DNA from: Pseudomonas sp. Bout1
GTDB lineage: Bacteria > Pseudomonadota > Gammaproteobacteria > Pseudomonadales > Pseudomonadaceae
Reading direction: 5' to 3'
NCBI RefSeq assembly: GCF_034314165.1
Contig: NZ_JAVIWK010000001.1
Location: 3,239,001-3,303,000, forward strand
Length of the DNA: 64,000 nt
Of the stretch, positions 1 through 8,119 are shown piece by piece. How positions within the stretch are numbered: the first letter of the stretch is position 1; each line of letters opens with the position of its first letter. The notes beneath the pieces are model-generated. The model saw only the letters and a list, made by a program, of their open reading frames with translations, did not search any database and was not told where the DNA came from. The translations under genes were made by a program, and so were the position numbers.

Positions 1-85
1 TCCATCGAAAGTCCTCCATGCACGTGTCTTGCGATAGAGACGGCGGGGCAAATGATCGTTCAATCGGAATGACCGAAAGGTACTG

Positions 86-850
86 TCAGTGGGTGTGGGG
101 CGTCGCGGTTGGGTCGGTGACCTGAATGACAGTGCCCTGACGCCACGCATCCGCGCCTGGCGCAATGGGCGGTGCGACGATGTCTGCGCGTGCCTGTTTT
201 TTCTGCGCGCTGTCGATCCCCATCCGCTGGTCCCGTTCAGCGACCATGTGTGCATCCGCCTGGCCGTCGGCGGTGAAACCCATCATCAGTTGAGGTACGC
301 CCAAGGGCAGGCGTTTGTTGAGGTCGGTATGCCAGGTGTGCCAGGTTTTGCCATAGGTATGCACCAGTTTTTCCATCAGCGCATGCTCGGCTACCGCAGG
401 AATGCCTGGAGCAACCAACTGACCCGATTTCACTTCATGCACGTGGCTGTGCCACAACGCTTTCTCCGGCGGGGGCAGGCCTTTGAACAGCTGCTCACTG
501 ATGATGTATTCCACACCCATCAGCTTGGCGTCCTTGCGGTTGCCGTCATAGATCACGCACTGGATCACCTCTTCATTGAGAATCGCGCAGTAATGATGAG
601 CTTCCATTTGCACGTCGGGGTGGCCGTTGTAGAAGTGGAAACCATCCAGGTAGGCGTTCAGTGCGTCTATCGGCGGGCGCGACTGCAGCAGGGCGGCGCC
701 GGCCTCCAGTGTTTGTGTGCTTGCGGTTTCAGGCTCGCCGGGTGCTTCGACGTTTGAAGGTGAGGTGTTGCCTGCGCATGCGCAGAGCAGCGCAAGGGAC
801 GTGGCCAGGGACAGTGAGGCGGCGGCGCGGTAGGTTGCGGTGTCAATCAT
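86..850 (-). CDS. OBAP/DUF1264 family lipoprotein
   Basis: The product is 254 aa. The start is the ATG at 850, preceded by a GGAAGGAA-type ribosome binding site; a longer frame to 937 would overlap the neighbouring gene. Residues 1-25 look like a lipoprotein signal, with the probable lipidated cysteine at residue 25 followed by a low-complexity Ser/Thr/Pro linker. The body has the DUF1264 (oil-body-associated protein) pattern of histidine-rich segments (FHFYNGHPDVQMEAHHYC, ALWHSHVHEVKSGQ, GKTWHTWHTD). No catalytic role is established for bacterial members. It is probably anchored in the outer membrane or periplasm. The cupin gene just upstream points the same way and may be co-transcribed (56 bp gap). 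Confidence 0.8.
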   Translation of the reverse strand: MIDTATYRAAASLSLATSLALLCACAGNTSPSNVEAPGEPETASTQTLEAGAALLQSRPPIDALNAYLDGFHFYNGHPDVQMEAHHYCAILNEEVIQCVIYDGNRKDAKLMGVEYIISEQLFKGLPPPEKALWHSHVHEVKSGQLVAPGIPAVAEHALMEKLVHTYGKTWHTWHTDLNKRLPLGVPQLMMGFTADGQADAHMVAERDQRMGIDSAQKKQARADIVAPPIAPGADAWRQGTVIQVTDPTATPHTH

Positions 851-906
851 CGTAGGTTCCTTCCTGTTGCTGTCATGGTCGTGAAACGGGTGGCAGCAAG
901 GCACGG

Positions 907-1449
907 TCAGGGGCGTGTGGCTGGATGGCCGACCCATAGGCTGCGGTAAATCTCGTGGTCTCCCTTCACGGGACTTTGATCAGGAAACGGCAGCTGTTTG
1001 ATGCTCGCCAGTTGCGCCTGGGTGGGCGCTTCGCGACAGATATCCGCGTGCTGGCCCGGCGGGTAGGCGCCTACCACCAGGAAGTCTTCGCTGGCGCTGA
1101 TATTGCGGTGCCCGGTCCCGACAGGCAGCAGCAGGACATCCCCCGCGCGCACCTCCACGACGTGCCCGTTTGGGCCGCCCAGCATCAATTGGGCATGGCC
1201 CGTCGCAACGCCCAGTACCTCATGCCCCTGGGTATGGTAGTGGTGATAGTCATAGACGCGACTGCGCCATTTAGGTGGCCAGCCTTGCGCGCTGAACATC
1301 TCCTCAAATCGCACGGCCAGGTCACCGAGTTGCGGCGAAAGTACCTGAGTGAAAACGAGCACAGGGAGGTCCGGGTTATTCGGCACGGGGTAATTTGGCT
1401 CGAACATCAGGGACGTCTGCGCCGGTGAATCAGCCGGTAAAACAGTCAT
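907..1449 (-). CDS. Cupin-domain protein (YjlB-like)
   Basis: The product is 180 aa, a single beta-barrel cupin. The start is the ATG at 1449 with a GGAG site about 7 nt upstream; an upstream in-frame start at 1482 lacks a good site. Cupin motif 1 is visible as YDYHHYHTQGHEVLGVATG, with the metal-binding His residues and Glu, and motif 2 as LLPVGTGHRNIS. It resembles the small YjlB-type cupins of unknown substrate. It lies upstream of and in line with the DUF1264 lipoprotein gene. A function in metal-dependent small-molecule chemistry is inferred only from the fold. Confidence 0.78.
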   Translation of the reverse strand: MTVLPADSPAQTSLMFEPNYPVPNNPDLPVLVFTQVLSPQLGDLAVRFEEMFSAQGWPPKWRSRVYDYHHYHTQGHEVLGVATGHAQLMLGGPNGHVVEVRAGDVLLLPVGTGHRNISASEDFLVVGAYPPGQHADICREAPTQAQLASIKQLPFPDQSPVKGDHEIYRSLWVGHPATRP

Positions 1450-1853
1450 GAAAAAACTCCGATTGAGCGTGTTGCCATGCAATCAAGGCGGGTCATCCGG
1501 CTTGCTCGAGCATCACGGTGGCTGCGATTGAGCCTGTATGCGTGCCACGCACAGGCCTTCTCATACACAGTGGGAGGCGAGGGACGAGGTAAAGTTTGAA
1601 CATTCTGCAAACGCTTCGACGAATGGCGTACGCCTGATTCGATCAACGCCTGCGCTACGGATGCTGAACATTTTTTTTAAAGCCGCGCCGGTTCATCCAA
1701 TCGAGGCAGAGCTGTTCGGACTTTTTGAACAGTTGCGAGGATTACCGCTCGTCAGACTGGAAGCGGATTTCTTGAACATACGATTTCTTCTCCCGGACAG
1801 ATAAAACATGTGCTGACGAAAATTTCCTTTCGTCCTGCCTCTGGGAGAACGCA
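1450..1853. other. Intergenic region, no gene seen
   Basis: This roughly 400-bp gap separates the minus-strand cupin gene from the plus-strand dehydrogenase. It must hold divergent promoters. The open frames across it (for example 1446-1646 minus and 1538-1804 plus) have no recognisable motifs or convincing ribosome sites. No hairpin or operator stood out. Confidence 0.5.
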
Positions 1854-2993
1854 ATGAAAGCCATCGTTTACAACGGCCCTCGTGACGTCAGTGTGCAAAA
1901 TGTACCGGACGCCAAAATCGAAAAGCCCACCGATGTGTTGGTGCGTGTAACCACCACCAATATTTGCGGATCTGATCTGCACATGTACGAAGGCCGGACC
2001 TCGTTTGAAACCGGCAGGGTTTTTGGCCACGAAAATCTGGGCGAGGTGATTGAAGTAGGGGTAGGGGTTGATCGGGTCAAGGTAGGCGACCGAGTTTGCT
2101 TGCCGTTCAACATCGGCTGCGGTTTTTGTGAAAATTGTGAAAAAGGCCTGACCGGCTTTTGCCTGACCGCGAACCCTGGCAGTGCCGGTGCCGCCTATGG
2201 GTTTGCCGACATGGGCCCCTACCAGGGTGGGCAGGCTGAACTGCTTCGAGTGCCGTACGCCGACTTCAATTGCCTGGTGTTGCCCGAGGACGCGCAAGAG
2301 CGCGAAGAAGACTATGTGATGCTCTCGGACATCTTTCCGACGGGTTGGCATGCGACCGAGTTGGCCGGCCTGCTGCCTGGCGAAAGCATCGCGATCTACG
2401 GTGCCGGGCCGGTGGGGTTGATGGCAGCCCATTCAGCCATGATCAAGGGCGCGTCCCAGGTGTTTGTGGTCGATAACCATCCTGACCGTTTGAAGCTGGC
2501 CGCCCAGATGGGCGCCACGCCCATCAACTCGCTCGAGAAGGAAGCAGTGGATCAAATATTGAATCTTACCCATGGCAAAGGCACCGATCGCGGCTGTGAG
2601 TGTGTGGGTTACCAATGCTGCGATCGCCACGGTCATGAAGCCAATCACCTGACCATGAACAACCTGGTCGCTTCAACCAAAGCCACGGGCGGGATCGGTG
2701 TTGTCGGCGTGTTCGTACCGCAGGATCCAGGTGCAAAAAATGAGCTGGCGAAAGAGGGCAAGATGGCCTTCGACTTTGGCGCCTTTTGGTTCAAGGGCCA
2801 GCAAATTCGCACCGGCCAGGCCAATGTCAAGGTCTACAACCGACGCCTGGCCGAGCTTATTCACCACGATCGGGCACATCCATCGCAAATCATTTCCCAT
2901 CGCCTGAAACTGGCTGAAGGGCCTGACGCATACCAGCACTTCGACGCCCGTGAAGAGGGCTGGACCAAAGTTGTGCTCAAACCCGGCGCATGA
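1854..2993 (+). CDS. Zinc alcohol dehydrogenase, glutathione-independent formaldehyde dehydrogenase type
   Basis: The product is 379 aa, a medium-chain zinc dehydrogenase. The start ATG follows a GGGAGAA site. Catalytic zinc ligands are Cys38 (in NICGSDLHMYEGR) and His59-Glu60 (GHE). The four structural-zinc cysteines are at about 89, 92, 95 and 103 (CGFCENC followed by GFC). The NAD-binding motif GAGPVG is at 183-188. The ICGSDLHMYEGRT signature and the insertion ending near residue 260 (CVGYQCCDRHGHEANH) fit the glutathione-independent formaldehyde dehydrogenase (FdhA) subgroup, which oxidises aldehydes with tightly bound NAD. The true substrate could be another aldehyde or polyol. It is a stand-alone gene with no obvious operon partner. 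Confidence 0.85.
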   Translation: MKAIVYNGPRDVSVQNVPDAKIEKPTDVLVRVTTTNICGSDLHMYEGRTSFETGRVFGHENLGEVIEVGVGVDRVKVGDRVCLPFNIGCGFCENCEKGLTGFCLTANPGSAGAAYGFADMGPYQGGQAELLRVPYADFNCLVLPEDAQEREEDYVMLSDIFPTGWHATELAGLLPGESIAIYGAGPVGLMAAHSAMIKGASQVFVVDNHPDRLKLAAQMGATPINSLEKEAVDQILNLTHGKGTDRGCECVGYQCCDRHGHEANHLTMNNLVASTKATGGIGVVGVFVPQDPGAKNELAKEGKMAFDFGAFWFKGQQIRTGQANVKVYNRRLAELIHHDRAHPSQIISHRLKLAEGPDAYQHFDAREEGWTKVVLKPGA

Positions 2994-3050
2994 CCGGGAA
3001 TTCACCTGTGAATGTCCGCTGGCTGGCGGGCCTCGTCTTCAAGGAGAGTC

Positions 3051-3203
3051 ATGATGAAAAAGCTCTATACCTGCCTCGGCTTTTGCAGCCTGCTACTGCT
3101 GCATGGCTGTTTCGACAGTTCCGACAATACAACCAAGAACAATACCGAAGGCACCAAGTCTTCGGTGCAAATGCAGGAGGGGCACTCGCAGGAAAGCCAG
3201 TAG
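3051..3203 (+). CDS. Small lipoprotein, hypothetical
   Basis: The product is about 50 aa and starts at 3051 or at the adjacent ATG 3054, both after an AAGGAG site at about 3041. The N-terminus is Met-Lys-Lys followed by a hydrophobic stretch ending in a lipobox-like LLHGC, so the mature chain would start at the cysteine in GCFDSSDN. The rest is polar (Ser, Asn, Thr, Gln). Function is unknown. It lies 57 bp after the formaldehyde dehydrogenase type gene. Confidence 0.6.
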   Translation: MMKKLYTCLGFCSLLLLHGCFDSSDNTTKNNTEGTKSSVQMQEGHSQESQ

Positions 3204-3257
3204 TGGGTGAACACTGACTAAGGTAAGTCGGGTAAAACTGAAAGGGCGGGAATTTCA

Positions 3258-3491
3258 ATGAATTGTCTGATTTGCGTGGGCATTGCAGAACGCATTCCGT
3301 GCGGTGGCCCATGGGAGGAAAGGGACTGCCCCGAGTGTGGACGCTACCGTATTTCAGATGCGCTGATTTTGGCCTTGATGGACCAAGGCCAGATTTTTGA
3401 CATTGCCAGAACCAGGGTATGGCTGAGTAGCCGGCGTGAAGGCGGTGCGGTGCCGGTGATTGAGGTCAATCAAGCGTTGTTGGTCAGGTAG
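3258..3491 (+). CDS. Small cysteine-rich hypothetical protein
   Basis: The product is 77 aa, with an AAAGGGCGGGA ribosome site directly upstream. The N-terminal half carries CLIC and a DCPECGRYRISDA segment that look like a zinc-ribbon or rubredoxin-like knuckle (cysteines near 3, 6, 15, 24 and 27). The C-terminal half is helical and Arg-rich (ARTRVWLSSRREGG). It is likely a small metal-binding protein. I do not recognise a named family. Confidence 0.6.
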   Translation: MNCLICVGIAERIPCGGPWEERDCPECGRYRISDALILALMDQGQIFDIARTRVWLSSRREGGAVPVIEVNQALLVR

Positions 3492-3546
3492 CCGTTGACG
3501 TTGACAAACCTGCTTGAACCGGCCGCCCGTTTGGTTGCCCCTGGTA

Positions 3547-3810
3547 TCAATGGACTGCAGAGGATCGGGAAACCGGGGCGCTGTCATACCGGGAGATGGC
3601 CTTGACCCAGAAACGACGGTATTTGGTCTGGTCTGGGGCGAGTGGCGTCTGGGTGGACCAGGCGTGGCCACGTTCCAGGGTGGCATGGTAGGCCTCCCAC
3701 TCTTTCGTTTCGGCCACTTCCCGGGCCGTTTTCTCATTAGCGAACCAGCCGAGTATGTAGACTTCACCCTGGTCCATACCGTGCTCGACCAGTAGATAGA
3801 TTTCTTTCAT
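3547..3810 (-). CDS. Hypothetical protein, 87 aa
   Basis: The frame starts MKEIYLLVEHGMDQGEVYILGWF, a regular alternating hydrophobic strand pattern, followed by a helix (NEKTAREVAETKEWEAYHA) and a Trp/Tyr-rich tail. It looks like a small soluble alpha/beta protein. No signal peptide or membrane segment is present. Codon use is like that of its neighbours. Function is unknown. Confidence 0.55.
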   Translation of the reverse strand: MKEIYLLVEHGMDQGEVYILGWFANEKTAREVAETKEWEAYHATLERGHAWSTQTPLAPDQTKYRRFWVKAISRYDSAPVSRSSAVH

Positions 3811-4065
3811 ATGCTTGAACCCGCTACACCCTGTCTTGAAGGCTCAACGATGAAGTATTCGCGCGGCAACCCGCAAGCACTTCCTGTCGTTGAGTTCTAT
3901 TGACCCGCATCACGGCGCTGTGCTCAAGCTGTGCCACGGCACGCTGCGTAAAGGCTAAATTGACGTGGTGGCCCCCTTTGTATTCTGCCTGGAGCAGGGC
4001 GCCTGCACCGGTTCCCCACCACAGCGGCTCTAGCAGTACCCTGCGGGCAAATGCCAGGCAAAGAA
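3811..4065. other. Intergenic region, nothing recognisable
   Basis: Between the 87-aa hypothetical gene and the deoC terminator I see only short frames without ribosome sites or motifs, for example 3849-3902 and 3900-4118 on the plus strand. It may hold decayed coding sequence, but nothing could be assigned. Confidence 0.4.
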
Positions 4066-4091
4066 AAGCCCGCGATGGGGAGCGCGGGCTT
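4066..4091 (-). terminator. Rho-independent terminator of deoC
   Basis: A 9-bp perfect stem (AAGCCCGCG / CGCGGGCTT) with an 8-nt loop is followed on the minus strand by a TTTTCTTT tract. It lies about 85 bp after the deoC stop codon, in the correct orientation for ending the deoC transcript. Confidence 0.8.
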
Positions 4092-4175
4092 AAAGGTTTT
4101 CACCAGGAGCTGCAATGACCTTAGGCGCCCGTGTGTGAAAGCAGCGTGAAAACCCGGGGCATGGCTGCACCCAAT

Positions 4176-4856
4176 TCAATAAGCCCCCGCTGCCGCCTTT
4201 GCGCCGCTGACGATGGCGATGCCGGAGCTGCTGCCAAGCCGGGTGGCACCGGCTTCAATCATCGCCTTGGCCGTTTCCAGGTCGCGCACGCCGCCCGAAG
4301 CTTTCACGCCGATCTGCGCGCCTACCGCGGCGCGCATCAGGCGCACATCCGCCAACGTCGCGCCGCCATGACCGAAACCGGTGGAGGTTTTGACGAATGC
4401 TACGTTCAGCTCACGGCACAGGGTGCAGGCAGTGGTTTTTTGCGAATCATCGAGCAGCCCGGTTTCGAGAATGACTTTAAGCGGCACTGCCCCGCAGGCA
4501 GCCAGCACCTGGGCAATATCGTCGCGTACCTGGTCCAGCAGGCCGTCCTTCAGCCAGCCAATGTTCAGCACCATGTCGACCTCGCCGGCACCGGCCTCGA
4601 TCGCAAGTTTGGCTTCATACGCCTTGGCCGCGCTCAAGCCCGCACCCAAGGGGAAACCCACCACAGCGCACACCAGCGCAGCCGCGCCGCGCAGGCATTC
4701 GGCAGCCAGCGGCACATTGGCACTGTTGACGCACACGGACTTGAAGCCATGCTCACGGGCCTCGTCGCACAGTTGGCGAATGCTCGCCTGGGAAGCATCG
4801 GCGGCCAGCAGGGTGTGGTCGATATAGGCCGCGAGCGGCAACGGGTTAGTCGGCAT
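4176..4856 (-). CDS. deoC: Deoxyribose-phosphate aldolase
   Basis: The product is 226 aa, a typical length for the short DeoC class I aldolase. It cleaves 2-deoxy-D-ribose 5-phosphate to glyceraldehyde 3-phosphate and acetaldehyde. The Schiff-base lysine is Lys156 in [13 protein letters not shown]. Asp94 ([10 protein letters not shown]) and Lys185 ([11 protein letters not shown]) are the expected proton-relay partners. The phosphate-binding LGSSSG motif is at 207-212. It is divergent from a DeoR-type regulator 143 bp away and has its own promoter and terminator. Its position beside a sugar-transport operon suggests a role in pathway cleavage rather than only nucleoside salvage. Confidence 0.95.
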   Translation of the reverse strand: MPTNPLPLAAYIDHTLLAADASQASIRQLCDEAREHGFKSVCVNSANVPLAAECLRGAAALVCAVVGFPLGAGLSAAKAYEAKLAIEAGAGEVDMVLNIGWLKDGLLDQVRDDIAQVLAACGAVPLKVILETGLLDDSQKTTACTLCRELNVAFVKTSTGFGHGGATLADVRLMRAAVGAQIGVKASGGVRDLETAKAMIEAGATRLGSSSGIAIVSGAKAAAGAY

Positions 4857-4915
4857 GGCAAGTGTCCTGTAAGGATGAGGTGCTGGGAAAAGCCGGTTTG
4901 TGTTAAGTTGGATGC

Positions 4916-4944
4916 ATTAAATGTGAAATAAATAACATTGTAAA
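4916..4944 (-). promoter_or_regulatory. deoC sigma-70 promoter
   Basis: On the minus strand there is a -35 TTTACA (4939-4944), a 17-bp spacer and a -10 TTTAAT (4916-4921). This is a close match to the housekeeping consensus, about 60 bp upstream of the deoC ATG at 4856. Confidence 0.65.
4919..4941. promoter_or_regulatory. Candidate operator inside the deoC promoter
   Basis: Read on the minus strand, CAATGTTA-N6-TCACATTT fills the spacer between -35 and -10. The right half is identical to the half-site of the perfect palindrome at 5845-5869 and the left half matches it 6 of 8. Its position would suit repression by the adjacent DeoR-type regulator. The core TGTTA-N6-TCACA also resembles a CRP/Vfr site, so the binding protein is not settled. 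Confidence 0.45.
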
Positions 4945-4999
4945 TGGAATTTGTGACTGTCCTGATCAAGGGCGCGCATTCAACGAGGGTTGGAACGCA

Positions 5000-5758
5000 G
5001 TGGATTCAAAGAAAAGCGAAAGATTTCGGGCCATGCACAAGGCCTTGCAGGGCGAGTCGGCGATTCACCTGCGTGACATGGCTGCGGTGCTCGGCGTGTC
5101 GGAAATGACCTTGCGTCGCGACCTGGCAGACAATCCCCAGGGCCTGCGTTTGCTCGGTGGGCACGTAACCCGTAGCGGCCCGCCGGAGCCCGATTACCAG
5201 GTCGCCGAACAAGACCAACGCCACGTTGCCGAGAAGCGCCAGATCGGCGCACTGGCCGCCAGCCTGGTGCGGCCCGGCGACACGGTGTTTATTGATTGCG
5301 GCACCACCACGCCGTTCATTATCGAGGCGTTGCCGGATGACCTGGAGTTCACCGCGCTGTGCAATTCCCTCAACGTGCTGCTCAAGCTCCAGCAAAAGCC
5401 CCACTGCACCATCATCCTCTGCGGTGGCACCTTCCACCGGCGCAACATGGTGTTCGAGAGCCATGCCGAGGCGGGCATCCTCGACGGCATCCGCGTTGCG
5501 TGGGCGTTTATTTCGGCGGCCGGCGTCAGCGCGGCGCATGGGGTGACGTGCTACAACCTCAACGAAGTGGAGGTCAAGCGGCGGGTCATGGCGCGGGCGC
5601 AAACCTGTGTGCTGGTGGCCGACCACAGCAAATTCGACGAGGTGCGTGCCGCGCACTTCGCCGAGCTGTCGGACTTCCAGCGCGTGATCAGCGACCCCGG
5701 CCTTGAGGCGGCGCAACAGCAGGTGATCAAGGACAGCGGGGCGATCCTGCTGATTTAA
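5000..5758 (+). CDS. DeoR-family transcriptional regulator
   Basis: The product is 252 aa with a GTG start. An N-terminal DeoR winged helix-turn-helix lies at about residues 22-42 (IHLRDMAAVLGVSEMTLRRDL). It is followed by the DeoR C-terminal sensor domain, with the sugar-phosphate-binding DCGTTT signature near residue 95 and a conserved ADHSKF segment. It is divergent from deoC and upstream of the sugar ABC and catabolic genes. Two related operator-like sites flank it. It probably represses deoC and the downstream operon and is relieved by a phosphorylated sugar. The inducer cannot be read from sequence. Confidence 0.88.
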   Translation: MDSKKSERFRAMHKALQGESAIHLRDMAAVLGVSEMTLRRDLADNPQGLRLLGGHVTRSGPPEPDYQVAEQDQRHVAEKRQIGALAASLVRPGDTVFIDCGTTTPFIIEALPDDLEFTALCNSLNVLLKLQQKPHCTIILCGGTFHRRNMVFESHAEAGILDGIRVAWAFISAAGVSAAHGVTCYNLNEVEVKRRVMARAQTCVLVADHSKFDEVRAAHFAELSDFQRVISDPGLEAAQQQVIKDSGAILLI

Positions 5759-5813
5759 GCCTTTACACGCTTGTGATTTTTATTTCATTTGTTTGGAATT
5801 TAACAAATTGGCC

Positions 5814-5842
5814 TTGACACCCTCGGGAGCAAGGCATAGTTT
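5814..5842 (+). promoter_or_regulatory. Promoter of the sugar-transport operon
   Basis: A consensus -35 TTGACA (5814-5819) is followed after 17 bp by TAGTTT (5837-5842), 89 bp before the binding-protein ATG. The operator palindrome begins 3 bp after the -10, so it would cover the transcription start. Confidence 0.55.
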
Positions 5843-5844
5843 TT

Positions 5845-5869
5845 CAAATGTGATCGCGGTTCACATTTG
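5845..5869. promoter_or_regulatory. Perfect inverted-repeat operator
   Basis: CAAATGTGA, a 7-bp spacer and TCACATTTG form 9-bp perfect arms right after the candidate -10 box. This placement is typical of repressor binding. The most likely ligand is the DeoR-type protein encoded just upstream. The 7-bp spacer differs from the 6 bp of CRP/Vfr sites, although the TGTGA/TCACA cores are the same. Confidence 0.65.
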
Positions 5870-5930
5870 TGAGCGTGGCCTCCCTGAAGGTCGCGCCCGA
5901 ATCCTGACAACAATAAAAATAGGAATCACC

Positions 5931-6905
5931 ATGCTCCAGATAGCCCGTAAACCTGTTCATGTGCTGGCCCTTGCACTGGCTGTCGCGGCCTCGGCGCTGG
6001 CGCTGAACGCCCAGGCCAAGGATCTGAAGATCGGTTTCAGCCAGGTCACCCTGCAATCTCCCTTCTATGTACAGCTGCGCGATGGCGCCAAGGCCGCAGC
6101 GGCCAAGGGCGGTGACGAGCTGATCTTCCTCGACGCCAACGGCGATATCAGCAAGCAGAACAACGACATCCAGGACCTGCTGACCCGCAAGGTCGACATC
6201 CTCATCATCAATGCCGTGAACCCCGACGCCGTGGGCGCCGCCCTCGACGCCGCCAAACGCGCCAAGGTGCCGGTGATTGCTGTCGACCGCGCAATCAACG
6301 CGCCGGTGGCCACCACCATCGGCCGTAACAATGCCGAGATGGGCGAGCTGTCCGGCAAGGCCCTGCTCGCCGCCCTCAAACAGCGCGGCGTGACCAAGGG
6401 CAAGATCATCGAGATCCAGGGCGACGCCGGCGGCACGGTGATGAAAGAACGTCGCAAGGGCTTTCACACCGCCCTGGCCGGTACCGACTTCAAGATCATC
6501 GACGGCCCCTACAGCGAGTACATGCGCGCCAACGCGGTCACGGCGATGCAGGATTTGCTGCAAGCGCACCCCGACCTCAAGGCGGTGATCGCGCATAACG
6601 ACGACATGGCCATGGGCGCGCTGCAAGTGCTTACCGAAAGCGGCAAGAAAGACGTGCTCGTGGCCGGGATCGACGGCTTGTCCGAGGCCTTGAATGCGAT
6701 CCAGAACGGCGATCAATACGTGGCCACTGCCCTCAACGACCCACGCTACCTGGGCGAGGTCGCGATTGAAGCGGCGCGCGCACTGGCCGCCGGAAAATCA
6801 GTGCCCAGCTTTGTCGACGCCGGTACCCAAGTGGTGACCAAGGCCAACGCGGCCGAGGTCAAGCATGACTCTACCTTCGGCGAATACCGCCCTGGCGCGC
6901 TCTAA
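5931..6905 (+). CDS. Ribose-type ABC transporter periplasmic sugar-binding protein
   Basis: The product is 324 aa and starts at the ATG at 5931 after an AGGAA site. The longer frame from 5793 would run through the operator. An N-terminal Sec signal peptide ends near AQA-KDLKIGF. The body is a Peripla_BP_4 type I binding protein of the RbsB group (QNNDIQDLLTRKVDILIINAVNPDAV, AVDRAIN, IAHNDDMAMGALQVL, GIDGLSEAL). It should capture a monosaccharide or polyol for the ATPase and permease encoded at 10,616 and 12,109. It is the first gene of the operon. The substrate is unknown. Confidence 0.9.
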   Translation: MLQIARKPVHVLALALAVAASALALNAQAKDLKIGFSQVTLQSPFYVQLRDGAKAAAAKGGDELIFLDANGDISKQNNDIQDLLTRKVDILIINAVNPDAVGAALDAAKRAKVPVIAVDRAINAPVATTIGRNNAEMGELSGKALLAALKQRGVTKGKIIEIQGDAGGTVMKERRKGFHTALAGTDFKIIDGPYSEYMRANAVTAMQDLLQAHPDLKAVIAHNDDMAMGALQVLTESGKKDVLVAGIDGLSEALNAIQNGDQYVATALNDPRYLGEVAIEAARALAAGKSVPSFVDAGTQVVTKANAAEVKHDSTFGEYRPGAL

Positions 6906-6998
6906 GGGTCCTGCGCCGCCACCCTATGGATTTTTGCTGGCGCCTCTTGCAGGAGGTGCCCGTTCGAACGCACTCGCCACTCAACAGAGGAATTCACT

Positions 6999-8015
6999 GT
7001 GAAAGCTGCCGTCATGTACCAACCGGGCGATATCCGGGTCGAAGATGTTCCAAAACCTGCGGTCAAGGCCGGCCATGCGCTGGTCCGGGTCGCGGCCTGC
7101 GGCGTATGCGGCTCGGATATCCCGCGCATGTTGAGCAAGGGCGCCCACGTGATGCCGCTGATTTGCGGCCATGAATTTGCAGGTTTCATCGAAGAGATCG
7201 GCAGCGGCGTCGAAGGCTATGCCATCGGCGAACTGGTGACCGTGCCGCCGATGATCCCGGACGTCAGCAGCGACCAATATGCCCGTGGTTTTCCGTCCCG
7301 CTCGGAGCGCTACGACTACTTCGGCAGCCGCCGCGATGGCGCGTATGCCGAGTACGTCAACGTGCCGTTGAGCAACCTGATCAAAGTGCCGCAAGGCATG
7401 GACCCAATTGCCGCGTCCCTGGTGGACCCGGCGGCGATTGCCCTGCATGCGATCTGGAAAGCCGACTTCAAGGCCGGGCAGAGCGGGGCGGTGGTGGGTT
7501 GCGGGCCGATCGGCCTGTTTGCGATTCAATGGCTGCGGATCATGGGCGCCAAGGACATCGTCGCCATCGACATCGCCGAAGAAAAACTCGCCATGGCCCG
7601 CGAAGCCGGGGCTACCCATACCTTGCTCAGCGGCGCGGCGGATGCCGAGTTGCCGCGTTGCCAACTGGTGATTGAAGCAGCAGGCCACCCAAGCTCGATC
7701 AACCAGGCCGTGCAACTGACCAAGGCTGGCGGGCACGTGGTGTTTATCGGTATTCCCACCAGCGATGTGGCCCTCAGCACCGCGACGTTCTCGCACTTCC
7801 TGCGCCAGGAAATCTCCTTGCATGGCGCCTGGAACTCGTTCTCGGCACCGTTCCCGGGCGACGAGTGGACCGCCTCCATCGACAAGCTGGCTTCCGGTGA
7901 ATTGCAGTGGCAGTTCATGATTACCCACGACTTGCCGCTGGATGAACTGCCGGCGATGTTCAAGCGCTATGCCGATCGCAGTGAAGTGGCGGCCAAGGTG
8001 ATTTTCCGTCCCTGA
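6999..8015 (+). CDS. GatD-like zinc-dependent polyol dehydrogenase lacking structural zinc site
   Basis: The product is 338 aa, a medium-chain dehydrogenase most like galactitol-1-phosphate or L-iditol-type dehydrogenases (the FGSRRDGAYAEYV segment). Catalytic zinc ligands are Cys37 (ACGVCGSDIP) and His58-Glu59. The later ligand position reads LVDPAAI, with Asp in place of the usual Glu. The nucleotide motif is GCGPIG at 167-172. The lobe that normally carries four structural cysteines (about residues 83-105) has none, so only one zinc is expected. It probably oxidises a polyol or sugar imported by the adjacent ABC system, before phosphorylation by the FGGY kinase. Confidence 0.82.
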   Translation: MKAAVMYQPGDIRVEDVPKPAVKAGHALVRVAACGVCGSDIPRMLSKGAHVMPLICGHEFAGFIEEIGSGVEGYAIGELVTVPPMIPDVSSDQYARGFPSRSERYDYFGSRRDGAYAEYVNVPLSNLIKVPQGMDPIAASLVDPAAIALHAIWKADFKAGQSGAVVGCGPIGLFAIQWLRIMGAKDIVAIDIAEEKLAMAREAGATHTLLSGAADAELPRCQLVIEAAGHPSSINQAVQLTKAGGHVVFIGIPTSDVALSTATFSHFLRQEISLHGAWNSFSAPFPGDEWTASIDKLASGELQWQFMITHDLPLDELPAMFKRYADRSEVAAKVIFRP

Positions 8016-8041
8016 GCCAAGGCTTTTTGCTGTGTGTCGTC

Positions 8042-8076
8042 AAGCCCGACAGCACTGAAGCGTTGCTGGCGGGCTT
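8042..8076. other. Intra-operon stem-loop
   Basis: AAGCCCGACAGCA pairs with TGCTGGCGGGCTT with one mismatch around an 8-9 nt loop, in the gap between the dehydrogenase and the kinase gene. No U-run follows, so it is more likely an mRNA-stability or processing element than a terminator. Confidence 0.45.
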
Positions 8077-8119
8077 AAAACAAAAAGCGTCGTCGTGACA
8101 AGACGCAGGAGGACTACCG

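Noticed and set aside
1446..1646. Possible 66-aa gene upstream of the cupin gene
   Set aside because: It overlaps the cupin start region, has no motif and no convincing ribosome site.
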